This document shows positions 32,316-40,532 of a stretch of 64,000 nt of DNA, piece by piece. Numbering within the stretch: the stretch's first letter is position 1; the number at the start of each line of letters is the position of its first letter. The stretch is taken from positions 372,001 through 436,000 of the forward strand of contig NZ_PISP01000002.1 in the NCBI RefSeq assembly GCF_002834295.1, in the 5' to 3' direction. A program made the position numbers and the translations under genes. This stretch comes from Rhodohalobacter barkolensis (GTDB taxonomy: Bacteria > Bacteroidota > Rhodothermia > Balneolales > Balneolaceae). The notes beneath the pieces are model-generated. The model saw only the letters and a program-made list of their open reading frames with translations. It did not search any database and was not told the DNA's origin.

Positions 32316-33584
32316 TTAATGATGACGCCTGACTCTCTTTCTGCTGTTGCTGCTTTTCTTTCGTTTGCTGTTTCCATTGGCATTGCTTTTGCCACGATTT
32401 TTATGGGATTGGCGTGACTGCTGTTTTGCCGGCTGTGGAGGATTGTTATCCTGCAGCGGGAAATCGTGCTCGTCAATGACAGGAATCTTTTTGCCAATCA
32501 GCTTTTCAATGTCTCGCAGATACTCTTTCTCTACGGCATCACAAAAAGAGAGTGCAGTTCCGTCTGATCCTGCGCGACCGGTACGGCCGATACGGTGAAC
32601 ATAGGTTTCAGGAATGTTTGGTATCTCATAGTTAATCACGTAATGAAGTTCATCCACGTCAATACCGCGTGCGGCAATATCGGTGGCGACCAGAACCCGG
32701 GTCCGCTGATCCTTGAAATTTCCCAATGCTTTCTGCCGTGCAGACTGCGACTTATTGCCGTGAATAGCTTCAGCCTGGATATTCCTGCCATTCAGAAGCT
32801 TTACAACTTTATTAGCTCCATGCTTGGTACGTGTAAACACCAGGGCTGATTTGATCTCATCATCCTGAAGCACATCAATCAACAGATTTTTCTTGTTGCC
32901 TTTATCCACAAAATAGAGTCCCTGCTGAATAGCATCCACGGTGGGAGATTCGGGAGTGACCTCAATTTTTGTTGGGTTGTGAAGGATTGAGTTCGACAGT
33001 TTGATAATTTCATTTGGCATGGTTGCCGAAAAGAAAAGGTTCTGTCGTTTTTTGGGAAGAACGGCCAGCATTTTTTTGATATCGTGAATAAACCCCATGT
33101 CGAGCATGCGGTCGGCCTCATCCAGTACAAAAATTTCAATATTGGACAGAGAGATAAATCCCTGGTTCATCAGGTCCAGCAGTCGTCCGGGTGTGGCGGT
33201 TAAAATATCAACGCCCTGTTTAAGTTTCTTTACCTGGCTTTTTTGATTTACACCGCCAAAAATAACGGCAGTATTCAGGCCGGTATATCGGCCATAGTTT
33301 TGAAAACTTTCATCAATCTGGATGGCCAGTTCACGTGTTGGCGTAACAATCAGGCTTCTGATTTTTCTGTTACGATCCCTGCTTTGGTTCTTGCTTAGGA
33401 TTTCCAGGATTGGAACAGCAAAAGCGGCTGTTTTGCCGGTTCCCGTTTGTGCGCATGCTAATAGGTCGGTTCCTTTGAGTGCGACGGGAATGGCTTGTGA
33501 TTGAATGGGAGTGGGGTTCGTGTATCCTTCTTCTTTTAAAGATCTGAGGACTGGATCTGTTAGATTCAGTGAATTAAATGTCAT
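32316..33584 (-). CDS. rhlE: DEAD-box RNA helicase, RhlE-type
   Basis: Start at 33584 ([16 protein letters not shown]); an earlier ATG at 33617 would give an N-terminus unusual for the family. DEAD-box motifs in order: Q motif (PTPIQSQAI), [27 protein letters not shown], the helicase C part with [10 protein letters not shown], and [12 protein letters not shown]-terminal basic, Arg/Lys/Asn/Ser-rich tail follows. These helicases remodel RNA in ribosome assembly or mRNA decay. About 422 residues. Single gene with its own terminator. Confidence 0.9.
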   Translation of the reverse strand: MTFNSLNLTDPVLRSLKEEGYTNPTPIQSQAIPVALKGTDLLACAQTGTGKTAAFAVPILEILSKNQSRDRNRKIRSLIVTPTRELAIQIDESFQNYGRYTGLNTAVIFGGVNQKSQVKKLKQGVDILTATPGRLLDLMNQGFISLSNIEIFVLDEADRMLDMGFIHDIKKMLAVLPKKRQNLFFSATMPNEIIKLSNSILHNPTKIEVTPESPTVDAIQQGLYFVDKGNKKNLLIDVLQDDEIKSALVFTRTKHGANKVVKLLNGRNIQAEAIHGNKSQSARQKALGNFKDQRTRVLVATDIAARGIDVDELHYVINYEIPNIPETYVHRIGRTGRAGSDGTALSFCDAVEKEYLRDIEKLIGKKIPVIDEHDFPLQDNNPPQPAKQQSRQSHKNRGKSNANGNSKRKKSSNSRKRVRRHH

Positions 33585-33600
33585 ATAGGGTATAAAATGA

Positions 33601-33636
33601 AAAAAGCCCGCTTTCAAATTAAAAGCCGGGCTTAAA
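33601..33636 (-). terminator. Terminator between RAYT 1 and helicase
   Basis: The hairpin AAGCCCGcTTT / AAAgCCGGGCTT (33603-33632) has T6 on the minus strand after it. It would end transcripts coming from the RAYT 1 unit just ahead of the helicase start. Confidence 0.6.
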
Positions 33637-33707
33637 AAATGTGAACTGCAAGGTACGGAATTAATAGGGGATTTCCTTGTTTTGGCCGATGAACGCGGAG
33701 GAGGCGG

Positions 33708-33835
33708 GGCAGCGGAGCTGCCGGGTGGTCGTTACACAGCGGAGCTGTGAACGAGGGAGTGTGGTGAGCTGTGAACGAGAGAGTGATCCTCGTCGGGAGC
33801 TCTGCTCCCCGACGAAAGCGGACAGCTCTGCTGTC
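33708..33835. repeat. REP-like palindrome cluster A (3' side of RAYT 1)
   Basis: Palindromes in a row: GGCAGCGGAGCTGCC (33708-33722), CACAGCGGAGCTGTG (33735-33749), a CGTCGGG...CCCGACG stem (33791-33814) and GACAGCTCTGCTGTC (33821-33835), the last overlapping the RAYT stop. Related palindromes in the same order lie on the other side of the gene (cluster B). Confidence 0.75.
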
Positions 33836-34370
33836 AAAGTTCAAATAGAGTAACCGGTATTAATGACTCCAATCCCAGATAGTTACGCATTGATGAATAC
33901 CTCCAATCTTCAGGATTATCTACAAATCCCCGTTTTACGGGGTTATTATGGATATACTCAATTTTCTGAATCATCATTTCATCACTGAATATTTGCTTGG
34001 GACAAAAACCCTTCTGCCATAACTGATGTACTGAATCGGTATGAGAAGGATTTTTGGATTTTCTAAGTTTGTAGAGTTGAAAGGTATGTCTGTTTACTGA
34101 AAAGAGATCAACAATGGCTCTTGCCGTCCAGGATTTAAAAGCCTGTATTTGCTGTGGGAGTTTATCATTCTGAACAATCATATGTATATGATTCTCCATA
34201 ATTACATATGCATAAACGGTTGTGCTTCTTTTGTTTTGAATAAATTCGAGAGCATCCAGAATAACCTGTGCTGCCAGGGGATTTGAGAAAATTGGATACC
34301 CTTCCACTAAACTGCTCGTGATGAAATATGGATAGTTTGTATTGTATACACGGTATCTTGATGGCGGCAT
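33834..34370 (-). CDS. REP-associated tyrosine transposase (RAYT), copy 1
   Basis: This 178-residue Y1-type transposase has the HUH motif MENHIHMIVQ (His pair near 60-62) and the catalytic Tyr in YIHNNPVKRG near 145. It begins MPPSRYRVYNTNYPYF, as in RAYT proteins. RAYTs move or maintain REP palindromes and are flanked by them; clusters A and B sit at its two sides. A promoter-like motif lies 40 bases upstream. It is nearly identical to copy 2 (3.8 kb away), so a recent duplication is likely. Confidence 0.85.
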   Translation of the reverse strand: MPPSRYRVYNTNYPYFITSSLVEGYPIFSNPLAAQVILDALEFIQNKRSTTVYAYVIMENHIHMIVQNDKLPQQIQAFKSWTARAIVDLFSVNRHTFQLYKLRKSKNPSHTDSVHQLWQKGFCPKQIFSDEMMIQKIEYIHNNPVKRGFVDNPEDWRYSSMRNYLGLESLIPVTLFEL

Positions 34371-34409
34371 GGTTTAAAATAATTCAAAAACTTGAAGGTA
34401 TATGAGTAT

Positions 34410-34435
34410 GAAACAGGAATTGGTGGTTCCTTACA
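34410..34435 (-). promoter_or_regulatory. Promoter-like motif of RAYT 1
   Basis: On the minus strand TGTAAGG (34429-34435), 11 bases, then CCTGTTTC (34410-34417), ending 40 bases upstream of the RAYT start. The same motif and spacing is found at the three small-RNA-like units and at RAYT 2. The two-block shape recalls ECF sigma-factor promoters; the sigma factor is unknown. Confidence 0.5.
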
Positions 34436-34462
34436 TAATTTTTTGAACTGGGCTCTGTGTGT

Positions 34463-34566
34463 GGCAGCAGAGCTGCCGGAAGGGTCGTTACATAGCGGAG
34501 CTATGAACGAGGATAAACACTCGTCGGGAGCTCTGTTCCCCGACGAAAGCGGACAGCACTGCTGTT
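34463..34566. repeat. REP-like palindrome cluster B (5' side of RAYT 1)
   Basis: GGCAGCAGAGCTGCC (34463-34477), CATAGCGGAGCTATG (34491-34505), a CGTCGGGAGC.../CCCGACG stem (34522-34545) and GACAGCACTGCTGTT (34552-34566). Same order and types as cluster A. The CATAGC...GCTATG stem keeps pairing with changed bases, as in CACAGC...GCTGTG of A. It lies just beyond the kinase stop. Confidence 0.75.
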
Positions 34567-34579
34567 ATGTTGATACCGG

Positions 34580-37435
34580 TTACATGTTGCAATTCTCCGT
34601 AGAACCAGACGGAGTTGTAAAGCCTGAGCCAATACCGGTGACCCTTTCCCAATAAGATTTAGAACTGTTTAGGTGATCTCTTGCTGATGCATTATCACCG
34701 GATCTGCAGTTAATCTCCCCAAGTAATTGGTTAGCTTGCGCTATGTATGGACTCTCTTCATGTCCAATATCACGTAGCAGCCTTATTGCTTCTTGACTGT
34801 TCACTTTTGCCTGATCTAATTCTTCCCTTTGTAGTGAGATGGTTGATTTTATCAAAAGGCTTTGAGCCGGGCGAACATCACTTTTTGATGTGGAGATCTC
34901 CGCCGATTCATACTCTGAAACATACTGTTCGGCAGCTTCAGAATTACCGTTTTGAATGGCCTGTTCGGCAGCAACCAGAGCAGCTGTAGCCGTATGAGCA
35001 GATTTCTTCTCCTTAAAGGAGTCATAAAGCCGGAATACTTCTTCCCTCAACGACTGCGAATCTGAATTCTGAAGTATATTGAGCCTCAGATTTTCCAATT
35101 GAAATCCGTCAACGTAGTGAGTGGTCATCTGATTCGGCAGAGTGTGGAAAAATTGGTCGTAAATTTTTTGTGCATATTCCGGTTGCTGCAGATCTATAGC
35201 CATTCTAAAAGCTCTGTAGAGCCAATAGGAGTTCATCGGATTTCCCATCTGATTTACAGCCTGAATCTCCAGAACTTGTTCTGCAACCAGAAGTGCATCA
35301 ACTGTACGTCCGGAAAATTCATAGGCTGTGGAGAGATCATAAAGAGCTCTAGCATATCGATAACTTTGGTCGCCATGCTGGTTTTTTGCAAGCTCCGCAT
35401 TTTGCTCAAGCAGAGGGATTGCTTCATTTGCCTGTGCATTGTAGGAAAGTGCATTGCCATACGTTCCAACAACGGCAAGCTTCATCTGATTTGATAAAGA
35501 CGACTCATACTCACGGGCAAGATCATAGGCTCTTTCAGCAGCCTCAAGTCCCGCTTCGTAGTTGCCACCCCATTCCTCTAAGTTTTTTAGGGCTGTTAGG
35601 TAGTCAATACACTGCAGTGTATACTGTTCCGGGCGGTTACAGGTCAGCTCTGCCGATTGCCTGACTGTTTCAATGGCCTTTGGGGTGTTACCCTTTAGAC
35701 TGAAAGCATTAGCTAGCATATAGAGAAGTTCACTCTCCATAAGCGTGATGTCTCTGCCTTCCAAATTTTGGATCGACTCGAGTGCCCTATTTGAAACAGA
35801 TTCGGCTTCGTCCGGTCGTCCGGCTCGCAGCATGGACCCGGAGTACTTTGCTTTAATATCCGCTTCCACCAATGGGTCGAGATCTACTCCCTGGTTGATC
35901 AATTCCATTGCTTTGGTCAAGTACTCTTCTGCAAGGGCATCTTCCCGCATTCCCTGGTAACTGGCTCCAATCACCCCAAAAAGTTCAGCGGCAAGATCCG
36001 GTTTGTCGTTAAGCTCATTCTCGGCAGCAAAAGCTCCCTGATCGATCAAATCTCGTGCAGTTAAAGGTTGTTCAGGGTTTGCCCAGGGGTTCCCGGCAGT
36101 AATCATACTGATTAAAAAATCTTTTACAGCAACCACACGCTCCGAGGCTGCAAGTGCCCTTTCGGCTTCTATTCGGGTTTGATTCGCCTGCCATAAGGTT
36201 GCGGTAAAACTGAAAATTAACAGGATGGAAGCCGCCGTGCCTAGCACTACCAGATTACGGTTTCTCTGAACAAACTTTTTGAAACGATATGATTTGGATG
36301 GCTTCTTTGCAGAGACCGGTCGGTTCGACAGGTAGTTCTGGATGTCGCGACTGAACTCCTCAATGGAGCTGTAGCGAAGCTCCGGTTCATAGTGCAAACC
36401 CTTCAGAACGATGTCATCAATTTCATCCCTGAGTTGCTGAATGGGTACTTCCGGTTTCTCACTTTTTCGAACAACCGAACGAGGGCTTTTGATGGCCGTA
36501 TTTTCAAGCTCGGTTCTGATTTCGTGAGGTTCAATTCCTGAAGCAGCGTATGGATGGTCACCGGTCAATAGTTGAAAGAGTACGATCGAAAGAGTGTAGA
36601 TATCAGAAGCAGTTCCAATTCGTTTTCCGGCAATCTGTTCAGGGCTTGCATAGGTGATGGTGAAAATGGGTTCATGCTTTTTTGTGATATCGGGTGATTT
36701 CTCACCCATAAAATCATCAGACAAGATTTTGGCAATTCCAAAATCGAGAAGCTTTACTATCCCATTCTTTGTGACGAGAATATTGGCAGGTTTGAGATCC
36801 CTGTGGATCACCAATTTTTGGTGAGCGAACGTTAATGCATTACATATTTGTAAAAAAAGCTCCATTCGCTCATTTGTGGAGAGGTTATGGTCTTTACAGT
36901 ATTGTGTAATTGGGCTGCCTTCAACATACTCCATTACATAGTAAGGGCGTCCGTTTTCGGTGACGCCGGCATCCAGGATGTGGGTAATGTTTGGGTGATT
37001 GAGCTGTGCAAGAATCTGCTGCTCAATTCGGAACCGACTCAACATATCTTCGCTGTCGAGACCCCGGCGAAGTATTTTTATAGCGACCCTGTTCTTGTAT
37101 GAATCATCATGCCGTTCAGCGAGATAGACGGTTCCCATACCACCCCGCCCGATGATATCGATAAGCTTGTACTTATCTACAACTGATCCGACAGCCGATT
37201 CATCCAGGAAATCATTTTTTTCATTTTTAATATCTGTAAGGAATTGTTCCTTTAAAAGGTCAGGTTCATCCATCCACCCTTCAGAATGTTGAATGGATTC
37301 CAGCATACTCCTTACCTCGTTTAGAAGCTCAGCGGATGTTTCACATTCCTTTTTGATGAATGCTTCTCGTTCTTCTATTGGCAGACTGATTGCCCGATCA
37401 ACAATGGATTCAACTTTTTCCCAATCTAAACTCAT
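34580..37435 (-). CDS. PknB-type Ser/Thr kinase with TPR-containing C-terminus
   Basis: Start at 37435 (MSLDWEKVESIVDRAI); an upstream ATG at 37489 is open but gives an unlikely N-terminus. Kinase domain about 89-365: P-loop GRGGMGTVYLAE (near 95), VAIKIL, HRDLKPANIL (near 205), DFGIAK and SPEQI. One transmembrane helix (LVVLGTAASILLIFSFTA, about 395-415) separates it from a C-terminal region of about 530 residues with TPR-like helices (KAIETVRQSAEL; EQVLEIQAV). The tail likely lies outside the membrane. No partner gene nearby. It is flanked by the two RAYT units. Confidence 0.9.
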   Translation of the reverse strand: MSLDWEKVESIVDRAISLPIEEREAFIKKECETSAELLNEVRSMLESIQHSEGWMDEPDLLKEQFLTDIKNEKNDFLDESAVGSVVDKYKLIDIIGRGGMGTVYLAERHDDSYKNRVAIKILRRGLDSEDMLSRFRIEQQILAQLNHPNITHILDAGVTENGRPYYVMEYVEGSPITQYCKDHNLSTNERMELFLQICNALTFAHQKLVIHRDLKPANILVTKNGIVKLLDFGIAKILSDDFMGEKSPDITKKHEPIFTITYASPEQIAGKRIGTASDIYTLSIVLFQLLTGDHPYAASGIEPHEIRTELENTAIKSPRSVVRKSEKPEVPIQQLRDEIDDIVLKGLHYEPELRYSSIEEFSRDIQNYLSNRPVSAKKPSKSYRFKKFVQRNRNLVVLGTAASILLIFSFTATLWQANQTRIEAERALAASERVVAVKDFLISMITAGNPWANPEQPLTARDLIDQGAFAAENELNDKPDLAAELFGVIGASYQGMREDALAEEYLTKAMELINQGVDLDPLVEADIKAKYSGSMLRAGRPDEAESVSNRALESIQNLEGRDITLMESELLYMLANAFSLKGNTPKAIETVRQSAELTCNRPEQYTLQCIDYLTALKNLEEWGGNYEAGLEAAERAYDLAREYESSLSNQMKLAVVGTYGNALSYNAQANEAIPLLEQNAELAKNQHGDQSYRYARALYDLSTAYEFSGRTVDALLVAEQVLEIQAVNQMGNPMNSYWLYRAFRMAIDLQQPEYAQKIYDQFFHTLPNQMTTHYVDGFQLENLRLNILQNSDSQSLREEVFRLYDSFKEKKSAHTATAALVAAEQAIQNGNSEAAEQYVSEYESAEISTSKSDVRPAQSLLIKSTISLQREELDQAKVNSQEAIRLLRDIGHEESPYIAQANQLLGEINCRSGDNASARDHLNSSKSYWERVTGIGSGFTTPSGSTENCNM

Positions 37436-37616
37436 GCAAAAATGGATTTTTTGTACGCCAGAAATTTTGGCATAAAGTTGTGAAACCAACTTGCGATTTC
37501 ACAAATGCGCTGTTTGATGATGCCGTAAATTTAAGTGAATAATATATAATCCGGCACGAGATTTTTCACATTTACTTAGGTGGTTCCTGTTTAAAGTGCA
37601 GTGAGTGATTGAAAGA

Positions 37617-38201
37617 TCATCGTCGGAAGCTCCGCTCCCAGACGAAAAGCGGACAGCTCTGCTGGCAAAGTTCAAATAGCGTAACCGGTATTAATGACTC
37701 CATTCCCAGATAATTACGCATTGAGGAATATCTCCAATCTTCCTGGTGATCTACAAATCCCCGTTTAACGGGATTATTATGGATATACTCAATTTTCTGA
37801 ATCATCATCTCATCATTGAATATTTGCTTGGGATAATATCCCTCCTGCCATAGCTGATGTACTGAATCGTTATGAGATGGATTTTTGGATTTTCTCATTT
37901 TGTATAACTGGAAGGTGTGCCCGTTTTCAGAAAAGAGATCAACTATGGCTCTCGCCGTCCAGGATTTAAAAGCCTGTATTAGCTGTGGAAGTTTATCATT
38001 CTGAACAATCATATGTATATGATTTTCCATGATGACGTAAGCATAAAGAGTTGTGCTTCTCTTGTTTTGAATAAATTCGAGAGCATCCAGAATAACCTGT
38101 GCAGCAAGTGGATTTGAGAAAATCGGATATCCTTCCACTAAACTGCTCGTGATAAAATAAGGGTAGGAAGAATCGTAAACCCGGTATCTTGATCGTCCCA
38201 T
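37617..38201 (-). CDS. REP-associated tyrosine transposase (RAYT), copy 2
   Basis: This 194-residue protein has the same HIH (MENHIHMIVQ) and YIHNNPVKRG motifs as copy 1 and differs at few positions. It is longer because the stop codon TGA of copy 1 (33834-33836) is TGC here, so the frame runs on through the adjacent palindrome and adds about 16 residues (CQQSCPLFVWERSFRR). Clusters C and D lie at its sides. A promoter-like motif lies 40 bases upstream. Confidence 0.85.
   Translation of the reverse strand: MGRSRYRVYDSSYPYFITSSLVEGYPIFSNPLAAQVILDALEFIQNKRSTTLYAYVIMENHIHMIVQNDKLPQLIQAFKSWTARAIVDLFSENGHTFQLYKMRKSKNPSHNDSVHQLWQEGYYPKQIFNDEMMIQKIEYIHNNPVKRGFVDHQEDWRYSSMRNYLGMESLIPVTLFELCQQSCPLFVWERSFRR
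37621..37670. repeat. REP-like palindrome cluster C (3' side of RAYT 2)
   Basis: The CGTCGGAAGC.../CCAGACG imperfect stem (37621-37644) and CAGCTCTGCTG (37653-37663) correspond to the last two palindromes of cluster A. They lie inside the 3' end of the RAYT 2 frame. The first two palindromes of the set are missing here. Confidence 0.7.
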
Positions 38202-38240
38202 AATTCAAATATTACTGAATAGTTGATGGTATATGGGTAT

Positions 38241-38266
38241 GAACCTGGAATCTAGAGTTCCTTACA
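38241..38266 (-). promoter_or_regulatory. Promoter-like motif of RAYT 2
   Basis: TGTAAGG (38260-38266), 11 bases, CCAGGTTC (38241-38248) on the minus strand, 40 bases upstream of the RAYT 2 start. Same spacing as at RAYT 1 and the small-RNA-like units, with two changes in the second block. Confidence 0.45.
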
Positions 38267-38291
38267 AATTTTTTTGATCCGGGATCTGTGT

Positions 38292-38388
38292 GGCAGCAGA
38301 GCTGCCGAGATGTCGTCTCACAGCGGAGCTGTGGACGAGGAGCCTCGTCGGGAGCTCCGCTCCCAGACGACAGAGGCTAGCTCTGCTG
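38292..38388. repeat. REP-like palindrome cluster D (5' side of RAYT 2)
   Basis: GGCAGCAGAGCTGCC (38292-38306), CACAGCGGAGCTGTG (38319-38333) and the CGTCGGGAGC.../CCAGACG stem (38346-38369), then AGCTCTGCT (38379-38387). Same order as cluster B. The next gene, an outer-membrane protein, stops at 38396 just beyond. Confidence 0.7.
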
Positions 38389-38395
38389 GCAAGTT

Positions 38396-39556
38396 TTAGA
38401 AATTCCACTTGATGGATCCGGCTACAACACTCCCGGCAGATGAAAAGGCGGAGTCATCACTTCCTATGAAAATTTGGGCAAGCAGGTTCACATCGAGGTC
38501 CTGCATGGCAGACCAGGTTACAGTTGGTGAAATAAACAGTGCTTCCTCATCAGGGTAGGTAATGGCTGCAAGGGAACCGTTTAAAATAGGAGAGAAAGGG
38601 TAAGAGCCCTGTGCGGAAAATTGAAAACGTGAAAAAGATGGATTGTCTGCGGAGAGAGGTTCACCCAAAAGCAGGAAATTTTCACCTCCGCCATTTTTAT
38701 TGTAGAGGGCTTCAACTATCAAAAAGAGGCTGTTTTCAAACATGTGGTCAGCCGATATTGCGGCAATAAAATTCAATGGTTTTTGTCCGGGTTGGTCTTC
38801 AAGGTCTGTAAAGAACATCATTTCCCCCTTGAAACCGGTCTGACGAATGCTACCGGCCCATCCACCGCCAACCGCCCATCGATTCTGATAATATCCGGTG
38901 ATTAACTGAATATCATAGCCACTTGTGTTGAAACCGTAAAGCATGGCAGCTACTGAATTTTTCACATCGCGGGCGGGCCGATAGGCTAATTCAACCCGGG
39001 AAGCCCAATCCAGAAAATACTGAATACGGACGGCATCAGACCCCGGCCGTTCGGGATAGTCAAAGTCGTAAAAGGAGTAGATGTTAAAGAGATCGTTTGG
39101 GTTAGAGATCGTATTAATTCCCCAATTGACTCGCTGCCGCCCGGCTGTAATCCTCCAGTTTCCGCTGTACCAGTCGAGGTTGAGACGGTCGGGGATGTAG
39201 TGAAGGAGCCATTTTTCCTGATCCGCAATGAGCCAGGATAGATTCACAAGTCCGTCATCCTGATCAATTGCCTCGGCATAAAACGGAATGTCCTGTACGA
39301 GATCACCGGCAAATAACCGTGTACGCATCTCCCAGTTAAAGGTAAGATCTGATGAGAGGTACCATTGAAGATTGAGACGATTTTGAAGCCGGTATTCCCA
39401 GAATGAATCTTTTTCAAAAGGAGGTGGCAGGTCTGCATTAATCCACACCGGCATTCCCTGAATGTATCCGGAGATTTCAAAATCATCCGATTGAAATTGC
39501 GCAACAGCATTTTCTGAACAAAGGAAAAAAGTCGATATGAGGATCAGGTATTTCAA
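38396..39556 (-). CDS. Outer-membrane beta-barrel protein
   Basis: This 386-residue protein has a signal peptide (MKYLILISTFFLCSENAVAQ) and alternating polar/aromatic strands throughout (NLQWYLSSDLTFNWEMRTRL; GRQRVNWGINTISNPND). It ends with aromatic Phe (SIKWNF) as porin-type barrels do. It is last in the ABC-transporter locus 38396-44944, so it may be the outer-membrane part or a substrate of that export system. Substrate not evident. Confidence 0.7.
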   Translation of the reverse strand: MKYLILISTFFLCSENAVAQFQSDDFEISGYIQGMPVWINADLPPPFEKDSFWEYRLQNRLNLQWYLSSDLTFNWEMRTRLFAGDLVQDIPFYAEAIDQDDGLVNLSWLIADQEKWLLHYIPDRLNLDWYSGNWRITAGRQRVNWGINTISNPNDLFNIYSFYDFDYPERPGSDAVRIQYFLDWASRVELAYRPARDVKNSVAAMLYGFNTSGYDIQLITGYYQNRWAVGGGWAGSIRQTGFKGEMMFFTDLEDQPGQKPLNFIAAISADHMFENSLFLIVEALYNKNGGGENFLLLGEPLSADNPSFSRFQFSAQGSYPFSPILNGSLAAITYPDEEALFISPTVTWSAMQDLDVNLLAQIFIGSDDSAFSSAGSVVAGSIKWNF

Positions 39557-39637
39557 TTTATAGTTATAATTTTGTTAGTAAAATCTCTCCTTGTGGGGAG
39601 GGGTGTTCAGTAAGCGTTATTCTATTTTCAATAATGA

Positions 39638-39668
39638 GTTCCCCCTTTGAAGGGGGACAGGGGGATGA
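39638..39668. repeat. GC palindromic repeat, copy 1
   Basis: The 31-bp sequence centred on CCCCCTTTGAAGGGGG is identical to that at 43056-43086. It lies between the outer-membrane protein gene and the ABC ATPase gene. Confidence 0.7.
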
Positions 39669-39709
39669 AAAGTTCTCGATTATTTCAAAAAAAGGAGACT
39701 TTCTTACTA

Positions 39710-40453
39710 TTAGCTTTCATCTGAATCATCCCCCTTCTCGCTCCGCTCGCTTTCCCCCTTCGAAGGGGGATTTTTTTTCTCATCCTTATCTATCGCTCCA
39801 TCAACCATGGTGATCACTCTTCTGGCTCGATCTATCACACGCTGATCATGAGTTGAGAAGATAAATGTGACATTCTCCTCCCGATTCATCCTCTCCATGA
39901 TATCCAGCAAGTTCATGGCGGAGGCCGTGTCTAAATTTGCGGTGGGTTCATCAGCGAGGATGAATTTTGGCCGGGATGCCAATGCGCGTGCAACGGCAAC
40001 CCGTTGCTGTTCGCCACCCGAGAGTTCCTTAGGGCGAGAATCGGTTTTATTTTCCAGGCCCATTGCAGAGAGCAATTCCCGGGCTCGCTCATTCATCTCT
40101 TTTTTGCTTCGTTTTTGAAGCAGCATGATGAAGGTCACATTTTCGTAGGCTGTAAAAACCGGAATCAGGTTGTACGCCTGGAAAACAAACCCGATGTTTT
40201 TCAACCTGAACTCGATCAGTTTGCTCTCCTTCATTCCGGTAATTCGCGTATTCTCAATTTGAACATGTCCTTCAGTCGGTTTGTCGAGTCCGCCAATCAT
40301 ATTGAGCAGAGTGGTTTTGCCAGACCCCGAGGGACCACGAACGGTTGTGAACTCTCCTTCTTCAAACTCTAGGTTTACATCCCGGAGCGCATGCACCGGT
40401 ACCGTATCCGGATTATAGACTTTAGAGAGATTATGTGTGGTAATTATTGGCAT
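39710..40453 (-). CDS. ABC transporter ATP-binding protein, LolD/MacB type
   Basis: This 247-residue protein has Walker A GPSGSGKTTLLN (near 39-46), Q-loop FVFQAYNLI, signature LSGGEQQRVAVARA (near 144) and Walker B ILADEPTANLD, with the H-loop STHDQRV. It energises the two FtsX-type permeases upstream. The C-terminal tail (NPPSKGESERSEKGDDSDES) is encoded by a copy of the palindromic repeat at 39727-39771, so the repeat replaced or extended the natural end. Confidence 0.9.
   Translation of the reverse strand: MPIITTHNLSKVYNPDTVPVHALRDVNLEFEEGEFTTVRGPSGSGKTTLLNMIGGLDKPTEGHVQIENTRITGMKESKLIEFRLKNIGFVFQAYNLIPVFTAYENVTFIMLLQKRSKKEMNERARELLSAMGLENKTDSRPKELSGGEQQRVAVARALASRPKFILADEPTANLDTASAMNLLDIMERMNREENVTFIFSTHDQRVIDRARRVITMVDGAIDKDEKKNPPSKGESERSEKGDDSDES
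39727..39771. repeat. GC palindromic repeat, copy 2, inside the ABC ATPase gene
   Basis: TCATCCCCC then a stem with CCCCCTTCGAAGGGGG (39754-39769) within the 3' coding region. It encodes most of the last 20 residues of the ATPase without breaking the frame. Confidence 0.7.
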
Positions 40454-40532
40454 AGTTTTCAGTATTACAGTGTCAACAGTTCTACAGCGTGTAAATTTTT
40501 TTCTTTAAAACTAATTTGACACATTATTTAGT

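Noticed and set aside
34392-34655. Open frame through palindrome cluster B
   Set aside because: It reads through REP-like palindromes and the end of the kinase gene on the opposite strand; no independent support.
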